Assembly: GCA_011051655.1 (NCBI GenBank)
Contig: DRKS01000007.1
Location: 1-34,480, forward strand
Direction of reading: 5' to 3'
From: Sedimenticola sp.
GTDB taxonomy: Bacteria > Pseudomonadota > Gammaproteobacteria > Chromatiales > Chromatiaceae
Length of the DNA: 34,480 nucleotides
Of the stretch, positions 16,629-27,655 are shown piece after piece (the first letter of the stretch is position 1; every line of letters starts with the position of its first letter). A model generated the notes under the pieces. That model did not search any database, was not told where the DNA came from, and worked only from the letters and a program-made list of their open reading frames with translations. The position numbers were made by a program, and so were the translations under genes.

Positions 16629-17111
16629 TTACTTCGGGGGCATCTTGTGGCAGCCGGGGGCCGGCTTTGCCAGAAGATTATCCAGCTCCGCCACCTCATT
16701 ACTCTGCACCCAGGCCCGGTGCAGCCGTTCCAGCCATTTTTCGCTCAGGGGCAGTTTGGCCTCCGTGAGTGTTTTTTCGATCACCTTCTCCGTCACTTGC
16801 AGCAGGTCATAGGTGATACGCACCTTGTCTCCCTCGACGGTGACCTCCTTCACCCCCATCATCGCTTTAAGACAGGCGACGACCTGCTTTGCGGTCTCGG
16901 CGTCCAACGGTTCGGCCATGCGCAGCGTCCGCCGCTTGATGTCCTCGCCCCGGTCGGCCTTGCCCAGATACAGCATGGGATGGGCCACGAACGTCTCCTT
17001 GCACTGTTGGGAGCAGAAGTGCAGAACCTTGTTATGGTGTTGCATCGTGTGGGTATTGAACTCCCCGATCATGTCGCAAACGGGACAGATATTGACGATC
17101 TCTTCGGTCAT
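16629..17111 (-). CDS. YHS domain plus HMA-like domain protein
   Basis: 160 residues, no signal peptide. Residues ~5-48 form a YHS/TRASH domain with C9, C12, C33 and C37 (CPVC and FCSQQC). Residues ~60-115 have a ferredoxin-like beta-alpha-beta pattern (LDAETAKQVVACLKAMMGV, then VTVEGDKVRITYD), similar to heavy-metal-associated (HMA) domains but lacking the usual GMTCxxC motif. The C-terminus ends GCHKMPPK. A plausible cytoplasmic metallochaperone or sensor (inference). GGAG lies 6 bases before the ATG at 17109-17111. It follows the DUF5676-like gene by 56 bases. Confidence 0.75.
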   Translation of the reverse strand: MTEEIVNICPVCDMIGEFNTHTMQHHNKVLHFCSQQCKETFVAHPMLYLGKADRGEDIKRRTLRMAEPLDAETAKQVVACLKAMMGVKEVTVEGDKVRITYDLLQVTEKVIEKTLTEAKLPLSEKWLERLHRAWVQSNEVAELDNLLAKPAPGCHKMPPK

Positions 17112-17167
17112 GACGTTCTCCTGATTTCAACAAATTGGACCTGCTCAACAGTAAATATCCAGCCCGC

Positions 17168-17452
17168 CTATTGTCTCTTGCGCGCCTTCACCGGCCCCTT
17201 CCGGGCAGTCGAAACGTTGTAGATGGGCACCCAGATCAGGGCGAAGTACCAGCCATAGCCGTAGCTCTCGATCAGCCCCAGGAAGAAGCTTTGCCAACTG
17301 ATCCACTCGAAACCCGGCAGCAGTTTCTGCCAGGTTTCGTACATGGCGTGTTCGGGAAACAGCAGGTCGAAGCCAACACAGAGTGCAAAACTGATCGCCA
17401 GGGTCAGGCTGGTGGCGTGGCCCACTCCGACAAGTGAAATACCCTGTTTCAT
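17168..17452 (-). CDS. Small membrane protein, DUF5676-like
   Basis: 94 residues with two or three membrane segments: SLTLAISFALCVGFDLLF near the N-terminus and a second stretch around SFFLGLIESYGYGWYFALIW. A basic tail (TARKGPVKARKRQ) should face the cytoplasm. The pattern resembles small DUF5676-type membrane proteins found in metal-resistance clusters; function unknown. GGAGGTGAGAC lies directly before the ATG. The start overlaps the stop of the YHS membrane protein gene by ATGA (17449-17452), so the two are coupled and may form a membrane complex (inference). Confidence 0.7.
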   Translation of the reverse strand: MKQGISLVGVGHATSLTLAISFALCVGFDLLFPEHAMYETWQKLLPGFEWISWQSFFLGLIESYGYGWYFALIWVPIYNVSTARKGPVKARKRQ

Positions 17453-17739
17453 GTCTCACCTCCCGCCTCTTTGGCCAATTGTTTCAGGTAGCGCTCCGGA
17501 TCCGCTTCGAACTTATCCAGACAGCTGCGGCTGCAAAAGCGGTACAGGGTTCCCTCGTGCATCTTGCCGTAGCCCTTGTCCACATCCACCTCCATGCCGC
17601 ACACGGGATCATGGTGTTTCACATCCGCCCGAGCGCCGTGTGACCGGCCATGCCCGTGCACCATGTGCGCGCCGCAACCAAAACGCATCATGAAGTAGAA
17701 AAAAGCGGCGAACAGCAATAACGAACCCAGTCCTTCCAT
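17449..17739 (-). CDS. Membrane-anchored YHS domain protein
   Basis: 96 residues. One N-terminal membrane helix (LGSLLLFAAFFYFMMRFGCG) is followed by a His-rich linker (HMVHGHGRSHG) and a YHS domain ([12 protein letters not shown], then LYRFCSRSCLDKF). The YHS domain closely resembles those at the start of the copper ATPase upstream. The order suggests a membrane-tethered metal-binding domain that could hand copper to or from the ATPase (inference). GAGGTGCG lies just before the ATG. Gap of 32 bases to the upstream gene; ATGA overlap with the downstream one. Confidence 0.85.
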   Translation of the reverse strand: MEGLGSLLLFAAFFYFMMRFGCGAHMVHGHGRSHGARADVKHHDPVCGMEVDVDKGYGKMHEGTLYRFCSRSCLDKFEADPERYLKQLAKEAGGET

Positions 17740-17771
17740 ATCGCACCTCCCGTTTGAGTTTCAGACATCGG

Positions 17772-18446
17772 CTACTCCGCTCCCGCATCCCGGACTTCTG
17801 CCGTTAAAAACGCCGGCCATTGATTGCACGGCGGGAAAAAGGCCGGAGTCTTGCGTGCATACTCGTTGTAGGCCTCGCCAAACTCCGCCTCGGCGCGCCG
17901 CTCTTCGACCCTGGCCAGATGCACATAGGCATAGAGCAGAATGGGCGCCATCAATACGGTGAGCAGGGTGGGCCACTGCACCAGGAAACCGATAATGACG
18001 AGGAAGAGCCCCGTGTATTGGGGGTGGCGGGCGTAGGCGTAGATCCCGCCGGTGACCAGGCCGCCCCGGGCGGCGTGGATCTGAGTCCAGCCTTTTGAGA
18101 GCAGCATGTAGCCTGCGATCATCAATGCCAGGCTCAGGCCCATCACGATCGCCCAGGCGAGATCGGAGCCGCCAAACACCACTACCCAGAGATGGCCGAA
18201 CTTGTGGTTGAAGGGTTGCAGCGCCGGATAGGCCTCCCCCAGCCAGCCGGTGAGCAGGTAGATGGTCAGCGGAAAGCCATACATCTCGGCGAACAGGGCC
18301 ACCAGAAAGGCGGTCACTACCCCCATGCTGCGCCACTCGTCACTGCCCCGCGGCTTGAGAAAGCTCAGCATGAAAAAGAGGAAAATGCCGACATTGAATG
18401 CCGCCACCACCCACATGCCATACGCATATTCAGATTCACCATGCAT
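17772..18446 (-). CDS. Isoprenylcysteine carboxylmethyltransferase/PEMT family membrane protein
   Basis: 224 residues, about five membrane helices. The C-terminal half carries the ICMT/PEMT SAM-binding signature: GGLVTGGIYAYARHPQYTG, then VEERRAEAEFGEAYNEY. Bacterial members occur often in metal-resistance clusters, but their substrates are unknown; the isoprenylcysteine name comes from the eukaryotic enzyme and should not be taken literally. AGGAGGAG lies 7 bases before the ATG at 18444-18446. It lies 77 bases after the copper ATPase gene. Possibly modifies a lipid or membrane component. Confidence 0.8.
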   Translation of the reverse strand: MHGESEYAYGMWVVAAFNVGIFLFFMLSFLKPRGSDEWRSMGVVTAFLVALFAEMYGFPLTIYLLTGWLGEAYPALQPFNHKFGHLWVVVFGGSDLAWAIVMGLSLALMIAGYMLLSKGWTQIHAARGGLVTGGIYAYARHPQYTGLFLVIIGFLVQWPTLLTVLMAPILLYAYVHLARVEERRAEAEFGEAYNEYARKTPAFFPPCNQWPAFLTAEVRDAGAE

Positions 18447-18523
18447 TCGCCGACTCCTCCTGCCGTTGGGTGTTATGAGGCACGGGCCGCATCAATTGCG
18501 TCTCCGGCCGGTACGGTTCGCGC

Positions 18524-21076
<2,553 letters not shown>

Positions 21077-21251
21077 GAGCTTTTTCTCCTCGGTGTGACG
21101 CTTTGTGTAAAGGCGCGGGCGCCCGTGCTGGTGCGCAAGCTTGCAACCTGTGTGCCGGACCCGGGTCAAGCCCGCCCTGGCGGTTGCACGGCGGATTCGT
21201 TCTGGCGGCGGACGGCATCATCATCCGCCCTCTACCCGTCCTGTCTTTTGA
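21077..21251 (-). promoter_or_regulatory. Leader upstream of the copper ATPase gene, possible promoter
   Basis: This is the largest gap inside the minus-strand island and a likely place for a separate promoter. On the minus strand a TTGACC (21164-21169) is followed by ACC-N15-GGT spacing like that of CueR operators. The -10 position is poor and the inner arms are not symmetric, so the site is only suggestive. A hairpin GGCGGA...TCCGCC lies further upstream, with no U-tract. Confidence 0.3.
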
Positions 21252-21866
21252 TTAATGGGCATGGTCGGGATGGTCCTCCGGGGTTGTATCCGTTTCCATG
21301 TTCATGTCCTCCATGCTCATGTCCGGGGCATGACCGGTCTCCCGGGCGTCTCCATGGCCATGGCCGCCGTCATGGGCATGGCCATCCCCCTCCGGCTGGG
21401 GCAGGGAGATAACACCCAGGCCATAGCGGTAGACCAGCTCGCCGCCATGCCAGGCGGTGGAGAGCAGCAGCAGCTGGGTGATCAGCATGAGGCCGATGAA
21501 GAAGCGGTTGAGGGTCTTTCTGGCGTAGGCGCCATACATGGACCACAGGGCCGCGGCGAGATAGAGGGGCAGGGTCGTCAGCGCCCAGTTGCGGTGCAGC
21601 TTCATGGCGGCATGGGATGGCGCGTCGTGGGCCACGCTGTTGAAGGCGAAAAAGCCGGCGGCGACGGTGACCAGGGTGATGGCCGCGCCGATCCAGAGAT
21701 TCCAGCGGGCCACGGTGCGCAGCTGCTCTCTCAGCCTTTCCGGCAAGAGGCCGGGGTGGATTTTCGGGGCGAAAAAAAGGACGACGAACAGGGCCGTGGC
21801 AATGGAGAAGAGCGCCACGGTGAAGTGCACGAAGACGGGGTGCAGGTTGGGGATTATTTCTGGCAT
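21252..21866 (-). CDS. DUF2231-like membrane protein with His/Met-rich C-terminal tail
   Basis: 204 residues. Four hydrophobic helices (FVHFTVALFSIATALFVVLF; WIGAAITLVTVAAGFFAF; TLPLYLAAALWSMYGAY; FIGLMLITQLLLLSTAW) with NLHPVFVHFTVALF at the start, as in DUF2231 proteins. The last ~50 residues form a hydrophilic tail rich in His (HAHDGGHGHG, HPDHAH) and Met (DMSMEDMNMETD), typical of periplasmic copper-binding sequences. AGGAGA sits 9 bases before the ATG. It lies 55 bases after the DUF411 gene. Probably binds copper at the periplasmic face (inference). Confidence 0.75.
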   Translation of the reverse strand: MPEIIPNLHPVFVHFTVALFSIATALFVVLFFAPKIHPGLLPERLREQLRTVARWNLWIGAAITLVTVAAGFFAFNSVAHDAPSHAAMKLHRNWALTTLPLYLAAALWSMYGAYARKTLNRFFIGLMLITQLLLLSTAWHGGELVYRYGLGVISLPQPEGDGHAHDGGHGHGDARETGHAPDMSMEDMNMETDTTPEDHPDHAH

Positions 21867-21921
21867 GCGGGCTTCTCCTTAAGGCTGCCGGGTTTGTCCG
21901 GGGTTGGGTTCATGATGTCCT

Positions 21922-22401
21922 TCAGTACTGGGTGAAAACCGAGGTTGCGCCCCTGGCGTCGAAGCTCAGCACGCGATAGCCTTTCGGCGGCAGGCCCTCG
22001 GGCTGCATGCCGGGTGATTTTTTCGGCATGCCGGGCGCGGTGAGCCCCAGGATAGGGGGTTTCTCCCGCAGCAGGCGCCTGATGTCCGCCGCCGGGACGT
22101 GCCCCTCGATGACATAGCCGTCCACAATGGCGGTATGGCAGGATCTCAGGCGGGACTTCACGCCGTATTCCGCCTTGATGGCGTTCATGTCTTTGCGGTT
22201 CAGGGCGGCGACGGAGAAACCGGCCTTGCGCAAGTGCGTGGCCCAGTGCTTGCAACAGCCACAGGTGGCGGATTTGTACATGGTGATCTCCGCCTCGGCC
22301 GCCTCGGGCGCAGACTGATACCAGAGCGCCGCGCCGCCCGCTATCGACAGGGCCACGGCGAATGAAGACCAGATCCGAATCTTGCCTTTTTCAGCTAACA
22401 T
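21922..22401 (-). CDS. DUF411 domain protein, periplasmic metal-binding
   Basis: 159 residues from the ATG at 22399-22401, with AGGC about 8 bases upstream; longer frames start in poor context. An N-terminal anchor or signal (SSFAVALSIAGGAALWY) precedes a DUF411 domain: ITMYKSATCGCCKHWATHL holds the signature CGCC, followed by SCHTAIVDGYVIEGHVPA and GLTAPGMPKKSPGM. DUF411 proteins are common in copper clusters and are thought to bind copper through these Cys and Met residues. Gaps of about 55 bases on both sides fit operon membership. Confidence 0.88.
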   Translation of the reverse strand: MLAEKGKIRIWSSFAVALSIAGGAALWYQSAPEAAEAEITMYKSATCGCCKHWATHLRKAGFSVAALNRKDMNAIKAEYGVKSRLRSCHTAIVDGYVIEGHVPAADIRRLLREKPPILGLTAPGMPKKSPGMQPEGLPPKGYRVLSFDARGATSVFTQY

Positions 22402-22457
22402 ATCGATGCCTCTTTCAGGATTCATGCGGGGCGGCGCGCGCCGCCCCGCGCCTTGCG

Positions 22458-22961
22458 TCAACCGCCCGGATAATAGACGCCGCCCTTGTGTTTCTTGCCG
22501 TCCGGGGTCTTGAACAGGATCATCAGCTGATGCCTGCCCGGGTGGCCCAGGTCGTAGCCCGCCATCAGCCAGTCCCCCATCTTCATGGTCTTTTTGGTTT
22601 CCGCCTTGCCATCGGGGTGGACCACCTTGGTGTTCATGACGATGTTCTTGAGCGCCTGGCCGCCCTTCTCCACCTTGATCATGAAGTCATGGCTGCCGCC
22701 CATTTCCTTGCCGGGCTTCGCCTTCATGACGTGGAAGGTGACGGTGTAGCCGTTGATTTGCTTTTTCTTGAGGAACATTTTGTCCATGGCCGAATCATGC
22801 TTGTGGCCGTCATCCTTGCCGTGGTTCATGCCCGAATCATGCTTGTGGCCATCGTCCTTCCCATGGTCATGGGAGTGATTCCCCGCTGCGTGCAGCGGGC
22901 CGGCCGCCATCAACAGGGTGGAAAAGGCGATTGCCGACAGGGGTCGTATCGATTTTTGCAT
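22458..22961 (-). CDS. His-rich periplasmic protein with a 14-residue tandem repeat
   Basis: 167 residues. Signal peptide (PLSAIAFSTLLMAAGPLHAA) followed by two near-identical 14-residue units built on HGKDDGHKHDS, then a conserved domain with many Lys, Gly and Met (GYTVTFHVMKAKPGKEMGGS; TMKMGDWLMAGYDLGHPG; LMILFKTPDGK). The His/Asp repeat should bind Cu or another metal. Family not recognised by name. AGGAG sits 6 bases before the ATG, and the start lies 3 bases after the cusA2 stop, so it is coupled to the pump. May deliver metal to or buffer it for CusBA2 (inference). Confidence 0.75.
   Translation of the reverse strand: MQKSIRPLSAIAFSTLLMAAGPLHAAGNHSHDHGKDDGHKHDSGMNHGKDDGHKHDSAMDKMFLKKKQINGYTVTFHVMKAKPGKEMGGSHDFMIKVEKGGQALKNIVMNTKVVHPDGKAETKKTMKMGDWLMAGYDLGHPGRHQLMILFKTPDGKKHKGGVYYPGG
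22791..22874. repeat. Two tandem ~42-bp units encoding His-rich repeats
   Basis: Two copies of a ~42-bp unit start at 22791 and 22833 and share CGAATCATGCTTGTGGCC, with a few differences further on. They encode the HGKDDGHKHDS repeats of the periplasmic protein. Such units can expand or contract by slippage. Confidence 0.8.
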
Positions 22962-22964
22962 TGC

Positions 22965-25900
22965 TTACTCCTTGGTTTGAGTTGAGGTTGAAGGCGCGGG
23001 CCGGGCCGTGCCTGAGGATTCCGGGGCAGGTTTGAGTTTCTCTTGGATCTGCAGCACCATGCCGTAGATCACGGGCAGCACCAGCAGGCTCAGCACCGTC
23101 ACCGTCGCCATGCCGCCCACCATGGGGGCGGCGATGCGCTGCATCACCTCGGAGCCGGTTCCGGACCCCCACATGATGGGCAGCAGGCCGGCGATGATGG
23201 CGGTCGCCGTCATGGCGATGGGGCGCACCCGCTCCGAGGTGCCGGTATAGACGGCGTCCATGATGTCGCTGGCGCTGAGACGCGCCTTGTCACGGCGGCG
23301 GTGGGCCACCTCCTGGTCGATGAAGGTGAGCACCAGCACGCCGATCTCCGCCGCCACGCCGGCCAGGGCGATGAAGCCCACGGCAACGGCCACCGACATG
23401 TTGAAGCCGAGATAATGGATCAGCCAGAAGCCGCCGATGAGCCCGAAGGGGATGGAGAGCATCACCACCAGGGGCTCGGTGACGTTCCTGAAATTGAAGT
23501 AGAGCAGCAGGAAGATCACCAGCAGGGTGACGGGAACGACAATGCGCAGCCGCTCCTCGGCCCTTTCCATGTATTCAAACTGGCCCGACCAGACCAGGGT
23601 ATAGCCGGGCGGGATCTCGACCTGGCTTTCGACCACCTGCTTCGCCTCGGCGACGTAACCGCCGATATCGGAGGTCTTGATGTCCACGTAGATCCAGGCG
23701 TTGGGGCGCGAGTCCTCGCTCTTGATGCTGGGAGGCCCCCGCCGCAATTGCAGATCCGCCACCAGTGAGAGGGGGATCTGGGCGCCGGTGGGGGTCGGCA
23801 CCAGCACCCGTTTCAGATTCTCCAGGTTGTCACGCAGCTCTCTGGGGTAGCGCAGGTTGACCGGATAGCGCTCCAGGCCTTCCACCGTCTGGGTGATGTT
23901 CATGCCGCCGATGGCGCTTTGGATGATGTCCTGCACGTCGCCGACGGTGAGCCCGTAGCGGGCCGCCTCTTCGCGGTCGATGTCGAAGTCGAGGTAATAG
24001 CCGCCCGCCGCCTTGTCGGCGAAGGCGGAGAGGGTGTCCGGCAGCGGCGCCAGGGCCTGTTCGATATCTCCCGCCACCTGTTCCAGCACATTCAGATCCG
24101 GCCCGCTCACCTTGATGCCGATGGGGGTCTTGATGCCGGTGGAGAGCATGTCGATGCGGGTCTTGATGGGCATGGTCCAGGCGTTGGCCAGGCCGGGGAA
24201 CTTGATGGCCGCATCCATTTCGTCCATCAGGGCCTTGGTGGTCTTGGCGGGATCGGGCCACTCGGAACGGTCCTTCAGCCGGATGGTGGTCTCCAGCATG
24301 GCCAGCGGCGCCGGATCGGTGGCGGTGTCGGCGCGGCCCACCTTGCCGAAGACATGATGCACCTCCGGAAAGGTCTTGAGGATCTTGTCCGTCTGCTGCA
24401 TCAGCTCCTTGGCCTTGGTGATGGAGATGCCGGGGTAGGTGGTGGGCATGTAGAGGATGTCCCCCTCGTCCAGGGGCGGCATGAACTCGCTGCCGAGCCG
24501 CTGCAGCGGATAGGCGGTGGCGGCCAGCAGCGCCACGGCCGCCGCCAGGGTCAGCCAGCGCCAGCGAATCGCCAGCTTCAACACCGGCGCGTGCAGCCAG
24601 TGCAGGAAACGGTTCACCGGGTTTTTGGCCTCGGGCATGATCTTGCCGCGGATGAAAAAGCCCATCAGGATCGGCACCAGGGTCACCGCCAGCAGCGCCG
24701 AGGCGGCCATGGCGTAGGTCTTGGTGAAGGCCAGGGGCGCGAACAGCCGTCCCTCCTGGGCCTGCAGGGTGAACACCGGCAGGAAGGAGATGGTGATGAT
24801 CAGCAGCGAAAAGAACAGGGCGGGTCCCACCTCGCGGGAGGCGTCGGCGATGGCCTCCCAGCGTTCCGCCGCGGTCAGGGTCCCACCTTTGCGGTTGCCG
24901 GCGTGCTCCAGGTGCTTGTGGGCGTTTTCGATCATCACGATGGCCCCGTCCACCATGGCGCCGATGGCGATGGCGATGCCCCCCAGGGACATGATGTTGG
25001 CGTTTATGCCCTGGGCCTTCATGACGATGAAGGCGATGAGGATGCCGATGGGCAGGGTCAGGATCGCCACCAGGGCGGAGCGGGCGTGGAGCAGAAAGAG
25101 GACACAGATGATGCTGACCACGATGGACTCTTCGATCAGTTTCTCCACCAGGTTGTCCACCGCCCGTTCGATCAGGTTGCCCCGGTCGTAGACGGGCACG
25201 ATCTCCACCCCCTCGGGCAGTCCCTTCTGCAGCTCCGCCAGCTTCTCCCGTATGCGCTCGATGGTGGCCAGGGCGTTTCCGCCATAGCGCATGATAACCA
25301 CGCCGCCGGCCACCTCGCCTTCGCCGTTCAGCTCGGCGACGCCGCGGCGCAGCTCCGGTCCCAGATGGATCTCGGCGACATCCTTCAGGCGTATGGGGGT
25401 GCCGTTCTCGTCCACCCCCACGGGGATCACATTGAGGTCATTGATGGACTGGATATAGCCGAGGCCCCGTACCATGTATTCGGTCTCGGCCATTTCCACC
25501 AGCTTGCCGCCCACATCGTTGTTGGAGCGCTGGATCGCCCGCTTCACCTTCGAAAGCGGGATGTTGTAGGCCAGCAGCGCATTGGGATCGACCTCCACCT
25601 GATACTGCTTGACATGGCCGCCGATGGAGGCGACCTCCGAGATGCCCTCCACCGTTTGCAAGGGGTAACGCAGGTACCAGTCCTGCAGCGAACGCAGTTG
25701 GGCCAGATCATGCCTGCCGGTGCGGTCCACCAGGGCGTACTCGTAGACCCAGCCGACGCCGGTGGCGTCCGGCCCCAGGGAGGGGGAGAGCCCGGCGGGC
25801 AGGCGGGAGCTGACGTAGTTGAGGTACTCCAGCACCCGCGAGCGGGCCCAGTACATGTCGGTGCCGTCCTCGAAGATGATGTAGACGAAGGAGTAGCCGA

Positions 25901-26162
25901 AGAAGCTGTAGCCGCGCACCACCTTGGAGTTGGGTACCGCCAGCATGGCCGTGGTGAGGGGATAGGTGACCTGGTCCTCCACCACCTGGGGCGCCTGGCC
26001 GGGGTACTCGGTGAAGACGATCACCTGCACGTCCGAGAGGTCCGGAATGGCGTCCAGCGGGGTGTTTTTCACCGCCCAGAGCCCCGCCGCCAGCAGGATG
26101 AAGGTGGCGATGAGAACCTGGAACTTGTCGCGCAGGGAGGCGTTTATGATGGCCTGGATCAT
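22965..26162 (-). CDS. cusA: Cu(I)/Ag(I) efflux RND pump, inner-membrane subunit (copy 2)
   Basis: 1,065 residues, a close paralogue of the copy at 7760. It has the same DAIPDLSDVQVIV start, GAMVDGAIVMIEN in TM4, and the three Met positions of the CusA copper site (in YMPTTYPGIS, APLAMLETT and RIDMLSTG). The C-terminal tail differs, being longer with a Pro/Thr-rich end. The start overlaps the cusB2 stop by ATGA (26159-26162), and the stop is 3 bases before the His-rich protein gene. No PII gene and no outer-membrane channel gene accompany this copy, so it probably uses the CusC at 12277 or a channel elsewhere. Confidence 0.92.
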   Translation of the reverse strand: MIQAIINASLRDKFQVLIATFILLAAGLWAVKNTPLDAIPDLSDVQVIVFTEYPGQAPQVVEDQVTYPLTTAMLAVPNSKVVRGYSFFGYSFVYIIFEDGTDMYWARSRVLEYLNYVSSRLPAGLSPSLGPDATGVGWVYEYALVDRTGRHDLAQLRSLQDWYLRYPLQTVEGISEVASIGGHVKQYQVEVDPNALLAYNIPLSKVKRAIQRSNNDVGGKLVEMAETEYMVRGLGYIQSINDLNVIPVGVDENGTPIRLKDVAEIHLGPELRRGVAELNGEGEVAGGVVIMRYGGNALATIERIREKLAELQKGLPEGVEIVPVYDRGNLIERAVDNLVEKLIEESIVVSIICVLFLLHARSALVAILTLPIGILIAFIVMKAQGINANIMSLGGIAIAIGAMVDGAIVMIENAHKHLEHAGNRKGGTLTAAERWEAIADASREVGPALFFSLLIITISFLPVFTLQAQEGRLFAPLAFTKTYAMAASALLAVTLVPILMGFFIRGKIMPEAKNPVNRFLHWLHAPVLKLAIRWRWLTLAAAVALLAATAYPLQRLGSEFMPPLDEGDILYMPTTYPGISITKAKELMQQTDKILKTFPEVHHVFGKVGRADTATDPAPLAMLETTIRLKDRSEWPDPAKTTKALMDEMDAAIKFPGLANAWTMPIKTRIDMLSTGIKTPIGIKVSGPDLNVLEQVAGDIEQALAPLPDTLSAFADKAAGGYYLDFDIDREEAARYGLTVGDVQDIIQSAIGGMNITQTVEGLERYPVNLRYPRELRDNLENLKRVLVPTPTGAQIPLSLVADLQLRRGPPSIKSEDSRPNAWIYVDIKTSDIGGYVAEAKQVVESQVEIPPGYTLVWSGQFEYMERAEERLRIVVPVTLLVIFLLLYFNFRNVTEPLVVMLSIPFGLIGGFWLIHYLGFNMSVAVAVGFIALAGVAAEIGVLVLTFIDQEVAHRRRDKARLSASDIMDAVYTGTSERVRPIAMTATAIIAGLLPIMWGSGTGSEVMQRIAAPMVGGMATVTVLSLLVLPVIYGMVLQIQEKLKPAPESSGTARPAPSTSTQTKE

Positions 26163-27655
26163 GGGTTGCCCCCCGGCTCATCTCCCATGGACATGTCGGA
26201 CATGTCCATGTCGTCGCCCATCTCCATGTCATCCATGGACATATCGCCCATGTCTCCGGCCCCGGCGTCTGCCGCCATGGCCTCCATCATTTTCGCCGTG
26301 GCCTCGCGCAGCTTGGATTCGGAGTCGATCAGGAACTGGCTGGAGGTGACCACCTCTTCACCCGGCTGCACGCCTTCCAGAATCTGGGTGAAGCCGCCGG
26401 CGCTCACACCCAGCGTCACCGGGCGCGGCTCAAACTTGCCCGGGGCGCGCACCACGAAGAGCTGCTCGCGGCTGCCGGAGCGGATAATCGCCTCAGAGGG
26501 CACAACCACGGCATCGGGCCGGGCATCGGTGTGCAGCACCACATTGGCGAACATGCCGGGCTTGAGGATCAGGCCGGGGTTGTCGAACTCCAGCCGCACC
26601 CGCATGGTGCGGCTTTTCTTTTGCATGGTGGGATGTATGAACGTGACCTTCCCTTCGAAAACATGCCCCGGCGCCGCGCGCACCGTCATTTCCGCCTTGT
26701 CGCCTATTTTCATCCAGGGCAGGTCATCCTCGTAGATATCGACATTGACCCAGATGCGGCTCAGGTCGGCGATCAGATAGAGTTCATCCTTCGGCGTAAT
26801 GTACTGCCCTTCGCGCGCTCCGATGTGCATCACGCGGCCGGCAAAGGGCGAGTGGATATGCAGCCGCTTCTTGATCTTGCGGCTCTGCACCAGTTCCTTG
26901 ATCTGATGGGCCGGCACGTCGAACAGCTCCAGGCGCTCGCGGGAGCTGCGCAGGAGGTTTCTGGTCGATTTTTTCATCCGCTCCGCCGAGCTGTTGCGAA
27001 CCGCCTCCCAGTTCTCCAGCGCCACCAGGTACTCCCGCTGGGCGGCCACCAGGTCCGGTGAATAGAGTGCCAGCAGAATGGTGTCCTTGCTGACCTGCAC
27101 GCCGGTCTCATCCACCCTCAATTGCTCGATCCAGCCGGATGTCTTGGGATGCAGGCGGGCCAGCCGCTCCTCGTTGAAATCCACCTGGCCCAGGGCATTC
27201 AGTTGGCGGGCCAGGGTGCGCCGCTCCGCCCTGGCGGTGCGCACGCCGATGTTTTGTACCGTGACCGGATCGATCTTCACCGTGCCCGCCGGTTCATCGC
27301 CGCCGCTGTCGCCGTCCGCATAGACCGGGATGTAATCCATGCCCATCTCATCCTTGGCGGGGACAGGGGAGGTGATGGCGGGGTTCATCGGATTGCGCCA
27401 GAACAGGACCTCGCGCTCTTTCGGTTTCTCCTCCTCTGCATAGACCGGGATGTAGTCCATGCCCATCTCATCCTTGGCGGGAACGGGGGAGGTGATGGCG
27501 GGGTTCATGGGGTTGCGCCAGAACAGCACCTTGCGCTCACCGGCTGTATTCTCCGCGGCCGTGGCCGGTTCGCCGCCCCGTTGCTGGGTGGCGTACCAAT
27601 AACCGCCATACAGACCGGCGGCCAGCATCACTACCGCGATAATAAACTTACTCAT
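26159..27655 (-). CDS. cusB: Cu/Ag efflux periplasmic adaptor (copy 2) with duplicated metal-binding domain
   Basis: 498 residues from the ATG at 27653-27655, with AGAGG 8 bases upstream. N-terminal anchor (FIIAVVMLAAGLYGGYWY), then two almost identical 40-residue metal-binding units (VLFWRNPMNPAITSPVPA, then EMGMDYIPVYA), where copy 1 of the adaptor has one. Membrane fusion protein core follows (KIDPVTVQNIGVRTARAE; LHPKTSGWIEQL; VNVDIYEDDLPWMKIG). The C-terminus is a Met/Asp-rich tail with at least five MxM motifs (MSMDDMEMGDDMDMSDMSM). These extra ligands suggest enhanced capture of Cu(I) in the periplasm. ATGA overlap with cusA2. Confidence 0.9.
   Translation of the reverse strand: MSKFIIAVVMLAAGLYGGYWYATQQRGGEPATAAENTAGERKVLFWRNPMNPAITSPVPAKDEMGMDYIPVYAEEEKPKEREVLFWRNPMNPAITSPVPAKDEMGMDYIPVYADGDSGGDEPAGTVKIDPVTVQNIGVRTARAERRTLARQLNALGQVDFNEERLARLHPKTSGWIEQLRVDETGVQVSKDTILLALYSPDLVAAQREYLVALENWEAVRNSSAERMKKSTRNLLRSSRERLELFDVPAHQIKELVQSRKIKKRLHIHSPFAGRVMHIGAREGQYITPKDELYLIADLSRIWVNVDIYEDDLPWMKIGDKAEMTVRAAPGHVFEGKVTFIHPTMQKKSRTMRVRLEFDNPGLILKPGMFANVVLHTDARPDAVVVPSEAIIRSGSREQLFVVRAPGKFEPRPVTLGVSAGGFTQILEGVQPGEEVVTSSQFLIDSESKLREATAKMMEAMAADAGAGDMGDMSMDDMEMGDDMDMSDMSMGDEPGGNP
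27318..27538. repeat. Direct repeat encoding duplicated CusB metal-binding domain
   Basis: Two copies of about 101 bp (27318-27418 and 27438-27538) at 120-bp spacing, with only a handful of mismatches. They encode the doubled Met-containing unit of the second adaptor. The high nucleotide identity points to a recent duplication or ongoing homogenisation. Confidence 0.9.

Noticed and set aside
21146..21169. CueR-like operator upstream of the copper ATPase (TTGACC with ACC-N15-GGT)
   Set aside because: The spacing matches CueR sites, but the inner arms are not symmetric and the -10 at 19-base spacing is poor. Kept only as a low-confidence leader note.
23919..26735. 938-residue plus-strand open frame
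   Set aside because: It lies antisense to cusA2 and cusB2 and has His/Gly/Asp-rich low-complexity composition, typical of shadow frames in GC-rich genes.
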